A DNA stretch of 64,000 nt, taken from the NCBI GenBank assembly GCA_964057225.1, contig OZ059895.1:20718688-20782687 (forward strand). Reading direction: 5' to 3'. Made by a program: the position numbers and the translations under genes. Under the pieces are notes generated by a model. It was not told the DNA's origin. It ran no database searches and saw only the letters and a program-made list of their open reading frames with translations. Each line of letters opens with the position of its first letter. Position 1 is the first letter of the stretch. Positions 41,301-56,600 of this stretch are shown here, piece by piece. This DNA is from Auanema rhodensis (Eukaryota; Nematoda; Chromadorea; Rhabditida; Rhabditidae).

Positions 41301-44300
41301 AAAACAAATTGTTATTGATATTGGTGCATGGTAACCATGACTTTAAAATTTACGTGAACTTTAATTTATGCTAATTAAGTGTACACATGATGTGCACTTG
41401 GTATGTAACTCGCTTCAAGTGAAAGATAAAGAGATGCGGTTTTCAAAATTAGATTTCGCATGTCCATATTAGTCTAAAAACAAATTTTTATTGATATTGG
41501 TGCATGGTAACCATGACTTTGAAAATTACGTGAACTTTAATTTATGCTAATTAAGTGTACACGTGATGTGCACTTGGTATGTAACTCGCTTCACGTCAAA
41601 GATAAAGAGATGCGGTTTTCAAAATTAGATTTCGCATGTCCATATAAGTCTCAAAACAAATTTTTATTGATATTGGTGCATGGTAACCATGACTTTGAAA
41701 TTTACGTGAACTTTAATTTATGCTAATTAAGTGTACACATGCTGTGCACTTGGTATGTAACTCGCTTCACGTCAAAGATAAAGAGATGCGGTTTTCAAAA
41801 TTAGATTCCCCATGTCCATATTAGTCTAAAAACAAATTTTTATTAATATTGGTGCATGGTAACCATGACTTTAAAATTTACGTGAACTTTAATTTATGCT
41901 AATTAAGTGTACACGTGATGTGCACTTGGTATGTAACTCGCTTCACGTGAAAGATAAAGAGATGCGGTTTTCAAAATTAGATTCCCCATGTCCATATTAG
42001 TCTAAAAACAAATTTTTATTGATATTGGTGCATGGTAACCATGACTTTAAAATTTACGTGAACTTTAATTTATGCTAATTAAGTGCACACATGATGTGCA
42101 CTTGGTATGTAACTCGCTTCACGTCAAAGATAAAGAGATGCGGTTTTCAAAATTAGATTTCGCATGTCCATATTAGTCTAAAAACAAATTTTTATTGATA
42201 TTGGTGCATGGTAACCATGACTTTAAAATTTACGTGAACTTTAATTTATGCTAATTTAGTGTACACATGATGTGCACTTGGTATGTAACTCGCTTCACGT
42301 CAAAGATAAAGAGATGCGGTTTTCAAAATTAGATTCCCCATGTCCATATTAGTCTAAAAACAAATTTTTATTGATATTGGTGGATGGTAACCATGACTTT
42401 GAAATTTACGTGAACTTTAATTTATGCTAATTAAGTGCACACATGATGTGCACTTGGTATGTAACTCGCTTCACGTGAAAGATAAAGGGATGCGGTTTTC
42501 AAAATTAGATTTCGCATGTCCATTTTAGTCTAAAAACAAATTGTTATTGATATTGGTGCATGGTAACCATGACTTTAAAATTTACGTGAACTTTAATTTA
42601 TGCTAATTAAGTGTACACATGATGTGCACTTGGTATGTAACTCGCTTCAAGTGAAAGATAAAGAGATGCGGTTTTCAAAATTAGATTTCGCATGTCCATA
42701 TTAGTCTAAAAACAAATTTTTATTGATATTGGTGCATGGTAACCATGACTTTGAAAATTACGTGAACTTTAATTTATGCTAATTAAGTGTACACGTGATG
42801 TGCACTTGGTATGTAACTCGCTTCACGTCAAAGATAAAGAGATGCGGTTTTCAAAATTAGATTTCGCATGTCCATATAAGTCTCAAAACAAATTTTTATT
42901 GATATTGGTGCATGGTAACCATGACTTTGAAATTTACGTGAACTTTAATTTATGCTAATTAAGTGTACACATGCTGTGCACTTGGTATGTAACTCGCTTC
43001 ACGTCAAAGATAAAGAGATGCGGTTTTCAAAATTAGATTCCCCATGTCCATATTAGTCTGAAAACAAATTTTATTAATATTGGTGCATGGTAACCATGAC
43101 TTTAAAATTTACGTGAACTTTAATTTATGCTAATTAAGTGTACACGTGATGTGCACTTGGTATGTAACTCGCTTCACGTGAAAGATAAAGAGATGCGGTT
43201 TTCAAAATTAGATTCCCCATGTCCATATTAGTCTAAAAACAAATTTTCATTGATATTGGTGCATGGTAACCATGACTTTAAAATTTACGTGAACTTTAAT
43301 TTATGCTAATTAAGTGTACACATGATGTGCACTTGGTATGTAACTCGCTTCACGTCAAAGATAAAGAGATGAGGTTTTCAAAATTAGATTCCCCATGTCC
43401 ATATTAGTCTAAAAACAAATTTTTATTGATATTGGTGCATGGTAACCATGACTTTAAAATTTACGTGAACTTTAATTTATGCTAATTAAGTGTACAAATG
43501 ATGTGCGCTTGGTATGTAACTCTCTTCACGTGAAAGATAAAGAGATGCGGTTTTCAAAATTAGATTCCTCATGTCCATATTAGTCTAAAAACGAATTTTT
43601 ATTGATATTGGTGCATGGTAACCATGACTTTAAAATTTACGTGAACTTTAATTTATGCTAATTAAGTGTACACATGATGTGCACTTGGTATGTAACTCGC
43701 TTCACGTGAAAGATAAAGAGATGCGGTTTTCAAAATTAGATTCCCCATGTCCATATTAGTCTAAAAACAAATTGTTATTGATATTGGTGCATGGTAACCA
43801 TGACTTTAAAATTTACGTGAACTTTAATTTATGCTAATTAAGTGTACACATGATGTGCACTTGGTATGTAACTCGCTTCACGTGAAAGATAAAGAGATGC
43901 GGTTTTCAAAATTAGATTCCCCATGTCCATATTAGTCTAAAAACATATTTTTATTAATATTGGTGCATGGTAACCATGACTTTGAAATTTACGTGAACTT
44001 TAATTTATGCTAATTAAGTGTACACATGATGTGCACTTGGTATGTAACTCGCTTCACGTGAAAGATAAAGAGATGCGGTTTTCAAAATTAGATTCCCCAT
44101 GTCCATATTAGTCTAAAAACGAATTTTTATTGATATTGGTGAATGGTAACCATGACTTTAAAATTTACGTGAACTTCAATTTATGCTAATTAAGTGTACA
44201 CGTGATGTGCACTTGGTATGTAACTCGCTTCACGTGAAAGATAAAGGGATGCGGTTTTCAAAATTAGATTCCCCATGTCCATATTAGTCTAAAAACAAAT

Positions 44301-44620
44301 TTTTATTGATATTGATGCATGGTAACCATGACTTTAAAATTTACGTGAACTTCAATTTATGCTAATTAAGTGTACACGTGATGTGCACTTGGTATGTAAC
44401 TCGCTTCACGTGAAAGATGAAGAGATGCGGTTTTCAAAATTAGATTCCTCATGTCCATATTAGTCTAAAAACGAATTTTTATTGATATTGATGCATGGTA
44501 ACCATGACTTTGAAATTTACGTGAACTTTAATTTATGCTTATTAAGTGTACACGTGATGTGCACTTGGTATGTAACTCGCTTCACGTGAAATATAAAGGG
44601 ATGCGGTTTTCAAAATTAGA
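38321..44620 (+). repeat. Satellite B, mixed zone with 1232-bp (7-mer) blocks
   Basis: GTCCATTTTAG markers at 40233, 41289 and 42521 are 1056 and 1232 bp apart. Monomers reading ATATAAGTCTCAAAAC start at 39256, 40488, 40664, 41544 and 42776, with 1232-bp steps for the main pairs. The cassette is the same as at 24-34 kb, so it was moved or re-expanded here after the 36-38 kb block. Between 44.1 and 44.6 kb are less usual monomers (GTGAATGG, ATTGATGCATGG, GCTTATTAAG, GAAATATAAAGGG), possibly an older fragment. No gene is seen. Confidence 0.8.
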
Positions 44621-47600
44621 TTCCCCATGTCCATATTAGTCTAAAAACAAATTTTTATTGATATTGGTGCATGGTAACCATGACTTTAAAATTTACGTGA
44701 ACTTTAATTTATGCTAATTAAGTGTACACATGATGTGCACTTGGTATGTAACTCGCTTCACGTCAAAGATAAAGAGATGAGGTTTTCAAAATTAGATTCC
44801 CCATGTCCATATTAGTCTAAAAACAAATTTTTATTGATATTGGTGCATGGTAACCATGACTTTAAAATTTACGTGAACTTTAATTTATGCTAATTAAGTG
44901 TACACATGATGTGCACTTGGTATGTAACTCGCTTCACGTCAAAGATAAAGAGATGCGGTTTTCAAAATTAGATTCCCCATGTCCATATTAGTCTAAAAAC
45001 AAATTTTTATTAATATTGGTGCATGGTAACCATGACTTTGAAATTTACGTGAACTTTAATTTATGCTAATTAAGTGTACACATGATGTGCACTTGGTATG
45101 TAACTCGCTTCAAGTGAAAGATAAAGAGATGCGGTTTTCAAAATTAGATTTCGCATGTCCATATTAGTCTAAAAACAAATTTTTATTGATATTGGTGCAT
45201 GGTAACCATGACTTTAAAATTTACGTGAACTTTAATTTATGCTAATTAAGTGTACACATGATGTGCACTTGGTATGTAACTCGCTTCACGTCAAAGATAA
45301 AGAGATGCGGTTTTCAAAATTAGATTCCCCATGTCCATATAAGTCTAAAAACAAATTTTTATTAATATTGGTGCATGGTAACCATGACTTTGAAATTTAC
45401 GTGAACTTTAATTTATGCTAATTAAGTGTACACATGCTGTGCACTTGGTATGTAACTCGCTTCACGTTAAAGATAAAGAGATGCGGTTTTCAAAATTAGA
45501 TTCCCCATGTCCATATTAGTCTAAAAACAATTTTTTATCAATATTGGTGCATGGTAACCATGACTTTGAAATTTACGTGAACTTTAATTTATGCTAATTA
45601 AGTGTACAAATGATGTGCGCTTGGTATGTAACTCTCTTCACGTGAAAGATAAAGAGATGCGGTTTTCAAAATTAGATTCCTCATGTCCATATTAGTCTAA
45701 AAACGAATTTTTATTGATATTGGTGCATGGTAACTATGACTTTGAAATTTACGTGAACTTTAATTTATGCTAATTAAGTGTACACATGATGTGCACTTGG
45801 TATGTAACTCGCTTCAAGTGAAAGATAAAGAGATGCGCTTTTCAAAATTAGATTTCGCATGTCCATATTAGTCTAAAAACAAATTTTTATTGATATTGGT
45901 GCATGGTAACCATGACTTTAAAATTTACGTGAACTTTAATTTATGCTAATTAAGTGTACACATGATGTGCACTTGGTATGTAACTCGCTTCACGTCAAAG
46001 ATAAAGAGATGCGGTTTTCAAAATTAGATTCCCCATGTCCATGTTAGTCTAAAAACAAATTTCTATTAATATTGGTGCATGGTAACTATGACTTTGAAAT
46101 TTACGTGAACTTTAATTTATGCTAATTAAGTGTACACATGATGTGCACTTGGTATGTAACTCGCTTCAAGTGAAAGATAAAGAGATGCGCTTTTCAAAAT
46201 TAGATTTCGCATGTCCATATTAGTCTAAAAACAAATTTTTATTGATATTGGTGCATGGTAACCATGACTTTAAAATTTACGTGAACTTTAATTTATGCTA
46301 ATTAAGTGTACACATGATGTGCACTTGGTATGTAACTCGCTTCACGTCAAAGATAAAGAGATGCGGTTTTTAAAATTAGATTCCCCATGTCCATATAAGT
46401 CTAAAAACAAATTTTTATTAATATTGGTGCATGGTAACCATGACTTTGAAATTTACGTGAACTTTAATTTATGCTAATTAAGTGTACACATGCTGTGCAC
46501 TTGGTATGTAACTCGCTTCACGTCAAAGATAAAGAGATGCGGTTTTCAAAATTAGATTCCCCATGTCCATATAAGTCTAAAAACAAATTTTTATTAATAT
46601 TGGTGCATGGTAACCATGACTTTAAAATTTACGTGAACTTCAATTTATGCTAATTAAGTGTACACGTGATGTGCGCTTGGTATGTAACTCTCTTCACGTG
46701 AAAGGTAAAGAGATGCGGTTTTCAAAATTAGATTCCTCATGTCCATATTAGTCTAAAAACGAATTTTTATTGATATTGGTGCATGGTAACCATGACTTTA
46801 AAATTTACGTGAACTTTAATTTATGCTAATTAAGTGTACACATGATGTGCACTTGGTATGTAACTTGCTTCACGTCAAAGATAAAGAGATGCGGTTTTCA
46901 AAATTAGATTCCCCATGTCCATTTTAGTCTAAAAACGAATTTTTATTGATATTGGTGGATGGTAACCATGACTTTAAAACTTACGTGAACTTCAATTTAT
47001 GCTAATTAAGTGTACACGTGATGTGCACTTGGTATGTAACTCGCTTCACGTGAAAGATAAAGAGATGCGGTTTTCAAAATTAGATTCCCCATGTCCATAT
47101 TAGTCTAAAAACAAATTTTTATTGATATTGGTGCATGGTAACCATGACTTTAAAATTTACGTGAACTTTAATTTATGCTAATTAAGTGTACACATGATGT
47201 GCACTTGGTATGTAACTCGCTTCACGTCAAAGATAAAGAGATGAGGTTTTCAAAATTAGATTCCCCATGTCCATATTAGTCTAAAAACAAATTTTTATTG
47301 ATATTGGTGCATGGTAACCATGACTTTAAAATTTACGTGAACTTTAATTTATGCTAATTAAGTGTACACATGATGTGCACTTGGTATGTAACTCGCTTCA
47401 CGTCAAAGATAAAGAGATGCGGTTTTCAAAATTAGATTCCCCATGTCCATATTAGTCTAAAAACAAATTTTTATTAATATTGGTGCATGGTAACCATGAC
47501 TTTGAAATTTACGTGAACTTTAATTTATGCTAATTAAGTGTACACATGATGTGCACTTGGTATGTAACTCGCTTCAAGTGAAAGATAAAGAGATGCGGTT

Positions 47601-49550
47601 TTCAAAATTAGATTTCGCATGTCCATATTAGTCTAAAAACAAATTTTTATTGATATTGGTGCATGGTAACCATGACTTTAAAATTTACGTGAACTTTAAT
47701 TTATGCTAATTAAGTGTACACATGATGTGCACTTGGTATGTAACTCGCTTCACGTCAAAGATAAAGAGATGCGGTTTTCAAAATTAGATTCCCCATGTCC
47801 ATATAAGTCTAAAAACAAATTTTTATTAATATTGGTGCATGGTAACCATGACTTTGAAATTTACGTGAACTTTAATTTATGCTAATTAAGTGTACACATG
47901 CTGTGCACTTGGTATGTAACTCGCTTCACGTTAAAGATAAAGAGATGCGGTTTTCAAAATTAGATTCCCCATGTCCATATTAGTCTAAAAACAATTTTTT
48001 ATCAATATTGGTGCATGGTAACCATGACTTTGAAATTTACGTGAACTTTAATTTATGCTAATTAAGTGTACAAATGATGTGCGCTTGGTATGTAACTCTC
48101 TTCACGTGAAAGATAAAGAGATGCGGTTTTCAAAATTAGATTCCTCATGTCCATATTAGTCTAAAAACGAATTTTTATTGATATTGGTGCATGGTAACTA
48201 TGACTTTGAAATTTACGTGAACTTTAATTTATGCTAATTAAGTGTACACATGATGTGCACTTGGTATGTAACTCGCTTCAAGTGAAAGATAAAGAGATGC
48301 GCTTTTCAAAATTAGATTTCGCATGTCCATATTAGTCTAAAAACAAATTTTTATTGATATTGGTGCATGGTAACCATGACTTTAAAATTTACGTGAACTT
48401 TAATTTATGCTAATTAAGTGTACACATGATGTGCACTTGGTATGTAACTCGCTTCACGTCAAAGATAAAGAGATGCGGTTTTCAAAATTAGATTCCCCAT
48501 GTCCATGTTAGTCTAAAAACAAATTTCTATTAATATTGGTGCATGGTAACTATGACTTTGAAATTTACGTGAACTTTAATTTATGCTAATTAAGTGTACA
48601 CATGATGTGCACTTGGTATGTAACTCGCTTCAAGTGAAAGATAAAGAGATGCGCTTTTCAAAATTAGATTTCGCATGTCCATATTAGTCTAAAAACAAAT
48701 TTTTATTGATATTGGTGCATGGTAACCATGACTTTAAAATTTACGTGAACTTTAATTTATGCTAATTAAGTGTACACATGATGTGCACTTGGTATGTAAC
48801 TCGCTTCACGTCAAAGATAAAGAGATGCGGTTTTTAAAATTAGATTCCCCATGTCCATATAAGTCTAAAAACAAATTTTTATTAATATTGGTGCATGGTA
48901 ACCATGACTTTGAAATTTACGTGAACTTTAATTTATGCTAATTAAGTGTACACATGCTGTGCACTTGGTATGTAACTCGCTTCACGTCAAAGATAAAGAG
49001 ATGCGGTTTTCAAAATTAGATTCCCCATGTCCATATAAGTCTAAAAACAAATTTTTATTAATATTGGTGCATGGTAACCATGACTTTAAAATTTACGTGA
49101 ACTTCAATTTATGCTAATTAAGTGTACACGTGATGTGCGCTTGGTATGTAACTCTCTTCACGTGAAAGGTAAAGAGATGCGGTTTTCAAAATTAGATTCC
49201 TCATGTCCATATTAGTCTAAAAACGAATTTTTATTGATATTGGTGCATGGTAACCATGACTTTAAAATTTACGTGAACTTTAATTTATGCTAATTAAGTG
49301 TACACATGATGTGCACTTGGTATGTAACTTGCTTCACGTCAAAGATAAAGAGATGCGGTTTTCAAAATTAGATTCCCCATGTCCATTTTAGTCTAAAAAC
49401 GAATTTTTATTGATATTGGTGGATGGTAACCATGACTTTAAAACTTACGTGAACTTCAATTTATGCTAATTAAGTGTACACGTGATGTGCACTTGGTATG
49501 TAACTCGCTTCACGTGAAAGATAAAGAGATGCGGTTTTCAAAATTAGATT
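44620..49550 (+). repeat. Satellite B higher-order repeat, 2464-bp period (14-mer), two copies
   Basis: Fourteen-monomer blocks, about 44620-47085 and 47085-49550. Private markers step by 2464 bp: GAAAGGTAAAGAG at 46701 and 49165, TTAAAACTTACG at about 46975 and 49439, monomers at 45239/47703, 46295/48759 and 46471/48935. The end of the second copy is seen a third time at 62.4-63.8 kb, offset 13728 bp (78 monomers). The copies are near-identical over the parts compared by eye. Confidence 0.92.
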
Positions 49551-50699
49551 CCTCATGTCCATATTAGTCTAAAAACGAATTTTTATTGATATTGGTGCAT
49601 GGTAACCATGACTTTAAAATTTACGTGAACTTTAATTTATGCTAATTAAGTGTACACATGATGTGCACTTGGTATGTAACTCGCTTCACGTCAAAGATAA
49701 AGAGATGCGGTTTTCAAAATTAGATTCCCCATGTCCATGTTAGTCTAAAAACAAATTTCTATTAATATTGGTGCATGGTAACTATGACTTTGAAATTTAC
49801 GTGAATTTTAATTTATGCTAATTAAGTGTACACATGATGTGCACTTGGTATGTAACTCGCTTCAAGTGAAAGATAAAGAGATGCGCTTTTCAAAATTAGA
49901 TTTCGCATGTCCATATTAGTCTAAAAACAAATTTTTATTGATATTGGTGCATGGTAACCATGACTTTAAAATTTACGTGAACTTTAATTTATGCTAATTA
50001 AGTGTACACATGATGTGCACTTGGTATGTAACTCGCTTCACGTCAAAGATAAAGAGATGCGGTTTTCAAAATTAGATTCCCCATGTCCATATTAGTCTAA
50101 AAACAAATTTTTATGAATATTGGTGCATGGTAACCATGACTTTGAAATTTACGTGAACTTTAATTTATGCTAATTAAGTGTACACATGATGTGCACTTGG
50201 TATGTAACTCGCTTCACGTCAAAGATAAAGAGATGCGGTTTTGAAAATTAGATTCCCCATGTCCATATTAGTCTAAAAACAAATTTTTATTAATATTGGT
50301 GCATGGTAACCATGACTTTGAAATTTACGTGAACTTTAATTTATGCTAATTAAGTGTACACATGATGTGCACTTGGTAAGTAACTCGCTTCACGTCAAAG
50401 ATAAAGAGATGCGGTTTTCAAAATTAGATTCCCCATGTCCATATTAGTCTAAAAACAATTTTTTATCAATATTGGTGCATGGTAACCATGACTTTGAAAT
50501 TTACGTGAACTTTAATTTATGCTAATTAAGTGTACACATGATGTGCACTTGGTATGTAACTCGCTTCACGTCAAAGATAAAGAGATGCGGTTTTGAAAAT
50601 TAGATTCCCCATGTCCATATTAGTCTAAAAACAAATTTTTATTAATATTGGTGCATGGTAACCATGACTTTGAAATTTACGTGAACTTTAATTTATGCT

Positions 50700-53600
50700 A
50701 ATTAAGTGTACACATGATGTGCACTTGGTAAGTAACTCGCTTCACGTCAAAGATAAAGAGATGCGGTTTTCAAAATTAGATTCCCCATGTCCATATTAGT
50801 CTAAAAACAATTTTTTATCAATATTGGTGCATGGTAACCATGACTTTGAAATTTACGTGAACTTTAATTTTTGCTAATTAAGTGTACACATGCTGTGCGC
50901 TTGGTATGTAACTCTCTTCACGTGAAAGATAAAGAGATGCGGTTTCCAAAATTAGATTCCCCATGTCCATATTAGTCTAAAAACAAATTTTTATTGATAT
51001 TGGTGCATGGTAACCATGACTTTAAAATTTACGTGAACTTTAATTTATGCTAATTAAGTGTACACATGATGTGCACTTGGTATGTAACTCGCTTCACGTC
51101 AAAGATAAAGAGATGCGGTTTTCAAAATTAGATTCCCCATGTCCATGTTAGTCTAAAAACAAATTTCTATTAATATTGGTGCATGGTAACTATGACTTTG
51201 AAATTTACGTGAACTTTAATTTATGCTAATTAAGTGTACACATGATGTGCACTTGGTATGTAACTCGCTTCAAGTGAAAGATAAAGAGATGCGCTTTTCA
51301 AAATTAGATTTCGCATGTCCATATTAGTCTAAAAACAAATTTTTATTGATATTGGTGCATGGTAACCATGACTTTAAAATTTACGTGAACTTTAATTTAT
51401 GCTAATTAAGTGTACACATGATGTGCACTTGGTATGTAACTCGCTTCACGTCAAAGATAAAGAGATGCGGTTTTCAAAATTAGATTCCCCATGTCCATAT
51501 TAGTCTAAAAACAAATTTTTATTAATATTGGTGCATGGTAACCATGACTTTGAAATTTACGTGAACTTTAATTTATGCTAATTAAGTGTACACATGATGT
51601 GCACTTGGTATGTAACTCGCTTCACGTCAAAGATAAAAAGATGAGGTTTTCAAAATTAGATTCCCCATGTCCATATTAGTCTAAAAACAAATTTTTATTA
51701 ATATTGGTGCATGGTAACCATGACTTTGAAATTTACGTGAACTTTAATTTATGCTAATTAAGTGTACACATGATGTGCGCTTGGTATGTAACTCGCTTCA
51801 CGTGAAAGATAAAGAGATGCGGTTTCCAAAATTAGATTCCCCATGTCCATATTAGTCTAAAAACAAATTTTTATTGATATTGGTGCATGGCAACCATGAC
51901 TTTAAAATTTACGTGAACTTTAATTTATGTTAATTAAGTGTACACATGATGTGCACTTGGTATGTAACTCGCTTCACTCAAAGATAAAGAGATGCGGTTT
52001 TCAAAATTAGATTCCCCATGTCCATATTAGTCTAAAAACAATTTTTTATCAATATTGGTGCATGGTAACCATGACTTTGAAATTTACGTGAACTTTAATT
52101 TATGCTAATTAAGTGTACACATGATGTGCGCTTGGTATGTAACTCTCTTCACGTGAAAGATAAAGAGATGCGGTTTTCAAAATTAGATTCCTCATGTCCA
52201 TATTAGTCTAAAAACGAATTTTTATTGATATTAATGCATGGTAACCATGACTTTAAAATTTACGTGAACTTTAATTTATGCTAATTAAGTGTACACATGA
52301 TATGCACTTGGTATGTAACTCGCTTCACGTCAAAGATAAAGAGATGCGGTTTTCAAAATTAGATTCCCCATGTCCATATTAGCCTAAAAACAAATTTTTT
52401 ATTGATATTGGTGCATGGTAACCATGACTTTGAAATTTACGTGAACTTTAATTTATGCTAATTAAGTGTACACGTGATGTGCACTTGGTATGTAACTCGC
52501 TTCACGTGAAAGATAAAGAGATGCGGTTTTCAAAATTAGATTCCCCATGTCCATATTAGTCTAAACACAAATTTTTATTGATATTGGTGCATGGTAACCA
52601 TGACTTTGAAATTTACGTGAACTTTAATTTATGCTAATTAAGTGTACACGTGATGTGCACTTGGTATGTAACTCGCTTCACGTGAAAGATAAAAAGATGC
52701 GGTTTTCAAAATTAGATTCCCCATGTCCATGTTAGTCTAAAAACAAATTTCTATTAATATTGGTGCATGGTAACTATGACTTTGAAATTTACGTGAACTT
52801 TAATTTATGCTAATTAAGTGTACACATGATGTGCACTTGGTATGTAACTCGCTTCAAGTGAAAGATAAAGAGATGCGCTTTTCAAAATTAGATTTCGCAT
52901 GTCCATATTAGTCTAAAAACAAATTTTTATTGATATTGGTGCATGGTAACCATGACTTTAAAATGTACGTGAACTTTAATTTATGCTAATTAAGTGTACA
53001 CATGATGTGCACTTGGTATGTAACTCGCTTCACGTCAAAGATAAAGAGATGCGGTTTTCAAAATTAGATTCCCCATGTCCATATTAGTCTAAAAACAAAT
53101 TTTTATTAATATTGGTGCATGGTAACCATGACTTTGAAATTTACGTGAACTTTAATTTATGCTAATTAAGTGTACACATGATGTGCACTTGGTATGTAAC
53201 TCGCTTCACGTCAAAGATAAAAAGATGAGGTTTTCAAAATTAGATTCCCCATGTCCATATTAGTCTAAAAACAAATTTTTATTAATATTGGTGCATGGTA
53301 ACCATGACTTTGAAATTTACGTGAACTTTAATTTATGCTAATTAAGTGTACACATGATGTGCACTTGGTATGTAACTCGCTTCACGTCAAAGATAAAGAG
53401 ATGCGGTTTTCAAAATTAGATTCCCCATGTCCATGTTAGTCTAAAAACAAATTTCTATTAATATTGGTGCATGGTAACTATGACTTTGAAATTTACGTGA
53501 ACTTTAATTTATGCTAATTAAGTGTACACATGATGTGCACTTGGTATGTAACTCGCTTCAAGTGAAAGATAAAGAGATGCGCTTTTCAAAATTAGATTTC

Positions 53601-56600
53601 GCATGTCCATATTAGTCTAAAAACAAATTTTTATTGATATTGGTGCATGGTAACCATGACTTTAAAATTTACGTGAACTTTAATTTATGCTAATTAAGTG
53701 TACACATGATGTGCACTTGGTATGTAACTCGCTTCACGTCAAAGATAAAGAGATGCGGTTTTCAAAATTAGATTCCCCATGTCCATATTAGTCTAAAAAC
53801 AAATTTTTATGAATATTGGTGCATGGTAACCATGACTTTGAAATTTACGTGAACTTTAATTTATGCTAATTAAGTGTACACATGATGTGCACTTGGTATG
53901 TAACTCGCTTCACGTCAAAGATAAAGAGATGCGGTTTTGAAAATTAGATTCCCCATGTCCATATTAGTCTAAAAACAAATTTTTATTAATATTGGTGCAT
54001 GGTAACCATGACTTTGAAATTTACGTGAACTTTAATTTATGCTAATTAAGTGTACACATGATGTGCACTTGGTAAGTAACTCGCTTCACGTCAAAGATAA
54101 AGAGATGCGGTTTTCAAAATTAGATTCCCCATGTCCATATTAGTCTAAAAACAATTTTTTATTAATATTGGTGCATGGTAACCATGACTTTGAAATTTAC
54201 GTGAACTTTAATTTATGCTAATTAAGTGTACACATGATGTGCACTTGGTAAGTAACTCGCTTCACGTCAAAGATAAAGAGATGCGGTTTTGAAAATTAGA
54301 TTCCCCATGTCCATATTAGTCTAAAAACAATTTTTTATCAATATTGGTGCATGGTAACCATGACTTTGAAATTTACGTGAACTTTAATTTTTGCTAATTA
54401 AGTGTACACATGCTGTGCGCTTGGTATGTAACTCTCTTCACGTGAAAGATAAAGAGATGCGGTTTCCAAAATTAGATTCCCCATGTCCATATTAGTCTAA
54501 AAACAAATTTTTATTGATATTGGTGCATGGTAACCATGACTTTAAAATTTACGTGAACTTTAATTTATGCTAATTAAGTGTACACATGATGTGCACTTGG
54601 TATGTAACTCGCTTCACGTGAAAGATAAAGAGATGCGGTTTTCAAAATTAGATTCCCCATGTCCATATTAGTCTAAAAACAAATTTTTATTAATATTGGT
54701 GCATGGTAACCATGACTTTGAAATTTACGTGAACTTTAATTTATGCTAATTAAGTGTACACATGATGTGCACTTGGTATGTAACTCGCTTCACGTCAAAG
54801 ATAAAAAGATGAGGTTTTCAAAATTAGATTCCCCATGTCCATATTAGTCTAAAAACAAATTTTTATTAATATTGGTGCATGGTAACCATGACTTTGAAAT
54901 TTACGTGAACTTTAATTTATGCTAATTAAGTGTACACATGATGTGCACTTGGTATGTAACTCGCTTCACGTCAAAGATAAAGAGATGCGGTTTTCAAAAT
55001 TAGATTCCCCATGTCCATGTTAGTCTAAAAACAAATTTCTATTAATATTGGTGCATGGTAACTATGACTTTGAAATTTACGTGAACTTTAATTTATGCTA
55101 ATTAAGTGTACACATGATGTGCACTTGGTATGTAACTCGCTTCAAGTGAAAGATAAAGAGATGCGCTTTTCAAAATTAGATTTCGCATGTCCATATTAGT
55201 CTAAAAACAAATTTTTATTGATATTGGTGCATGGTAACCATGACTTTAAAATTTACGTGAACTTTAATTTATGCTAATTAAGTGTACACATGATGTGCAC
55301 TTGGTATGGAACTCGCTTCACGTCAAAGATAAAGAGATGCGGTTTTCAAAATTAGATTCCCCATGTCCATATTAGTCTAAAAACAAATTTTTATGAATAT
55401 TGGTGCATGGTAACCATGACTTTGAAATTTACGTGAACTTTAATTTATGCTAATTAAGTGTACACATGATGTGCACTTGGTATGTAACTCGCTTCACGTC
55501 AAAGATAAAGAGATGCGGTTTTGAAAATTAGATTCCCCATGTCCATATTAGTCTAAAAACAAATTTTTATTAATATTGGTGCATGGTAACCATGACTTTG
55601 AAATTTACGTGAACTTTAATTTATGCTAATTAAGTGTACACATGATGTGCACTTGGTAAGTAACTCGCTTCACGTCAAAGATAAAGAGATGCGGTTTTCA
55701 AAATTAGATTCCCCATGTCCATATTAGTCTAAAAACAATTTTTTATTAATATTGGTGCATGGTAACCATGACTTTGAAATTTACGTGAACTTTAATTTAT
55801 GCTAATTAAGTGTACACATGATGTGCACTTGGTAAGTAACTCGCTTCACGTCAAAGATAAAGAGATGCGGTTTTGAAAATTAGATTCCCCATGTCCATAT
55901 TAGTCTAAAAACAATTTTTTATCAATATTGGTGCATGGTAACCATGACTTTGAAATTTACGTGAACTTTAATTTTTGCTAATTAAGTGTACACATGCTGT
56001 GCGCTTGGTATGTAACTCTCTTCACGTGAAAGATAAAGAGATGCGGTTTCCAAAATTAGATTCCCCATGTCCATATTAGTCTAAAAACAAATTTTTATTG
56101 ATATTGGTGCATGGTAACCATGACTTTAAAATTTACGTGAACTTTAATTTATGCTAATTAAGTGTACACATGATGTGCACTTGGTATGTAACTCGCTTCA
56201 CGTCAAAGATAAAGAGATGCGGTTTTCAAAATTAGATTCCCCATGTCCATGTTAGTCTAAAAACAAATTTCTATTAATATTGGTGCATGGTAACTATGAC
56301 TTTGAAATTTACGTGAACTTTAATTTATGCTAATTAAGTGTACACATGATGTGCACTTGGTATGTAACTCGCTTCAAGTGAAAGATAAAGAGATGCGCTT
56401 TTCAAAATTAGATTTCGCATGTCCATATTAGTCTAAAAACAAATTTTTATTGATATTGGTGCATGGTAACCATGACTTTAAAATTTACGTGAACTTTAAT
56501 TTATGCTAATTAAGTGTACACATGATGTGCACTTGGTATGTAACTCGCTTCACGTCAAAGATAAAGAGATGCGGTTTTCAAAATTAGATTCCCCATGTCC

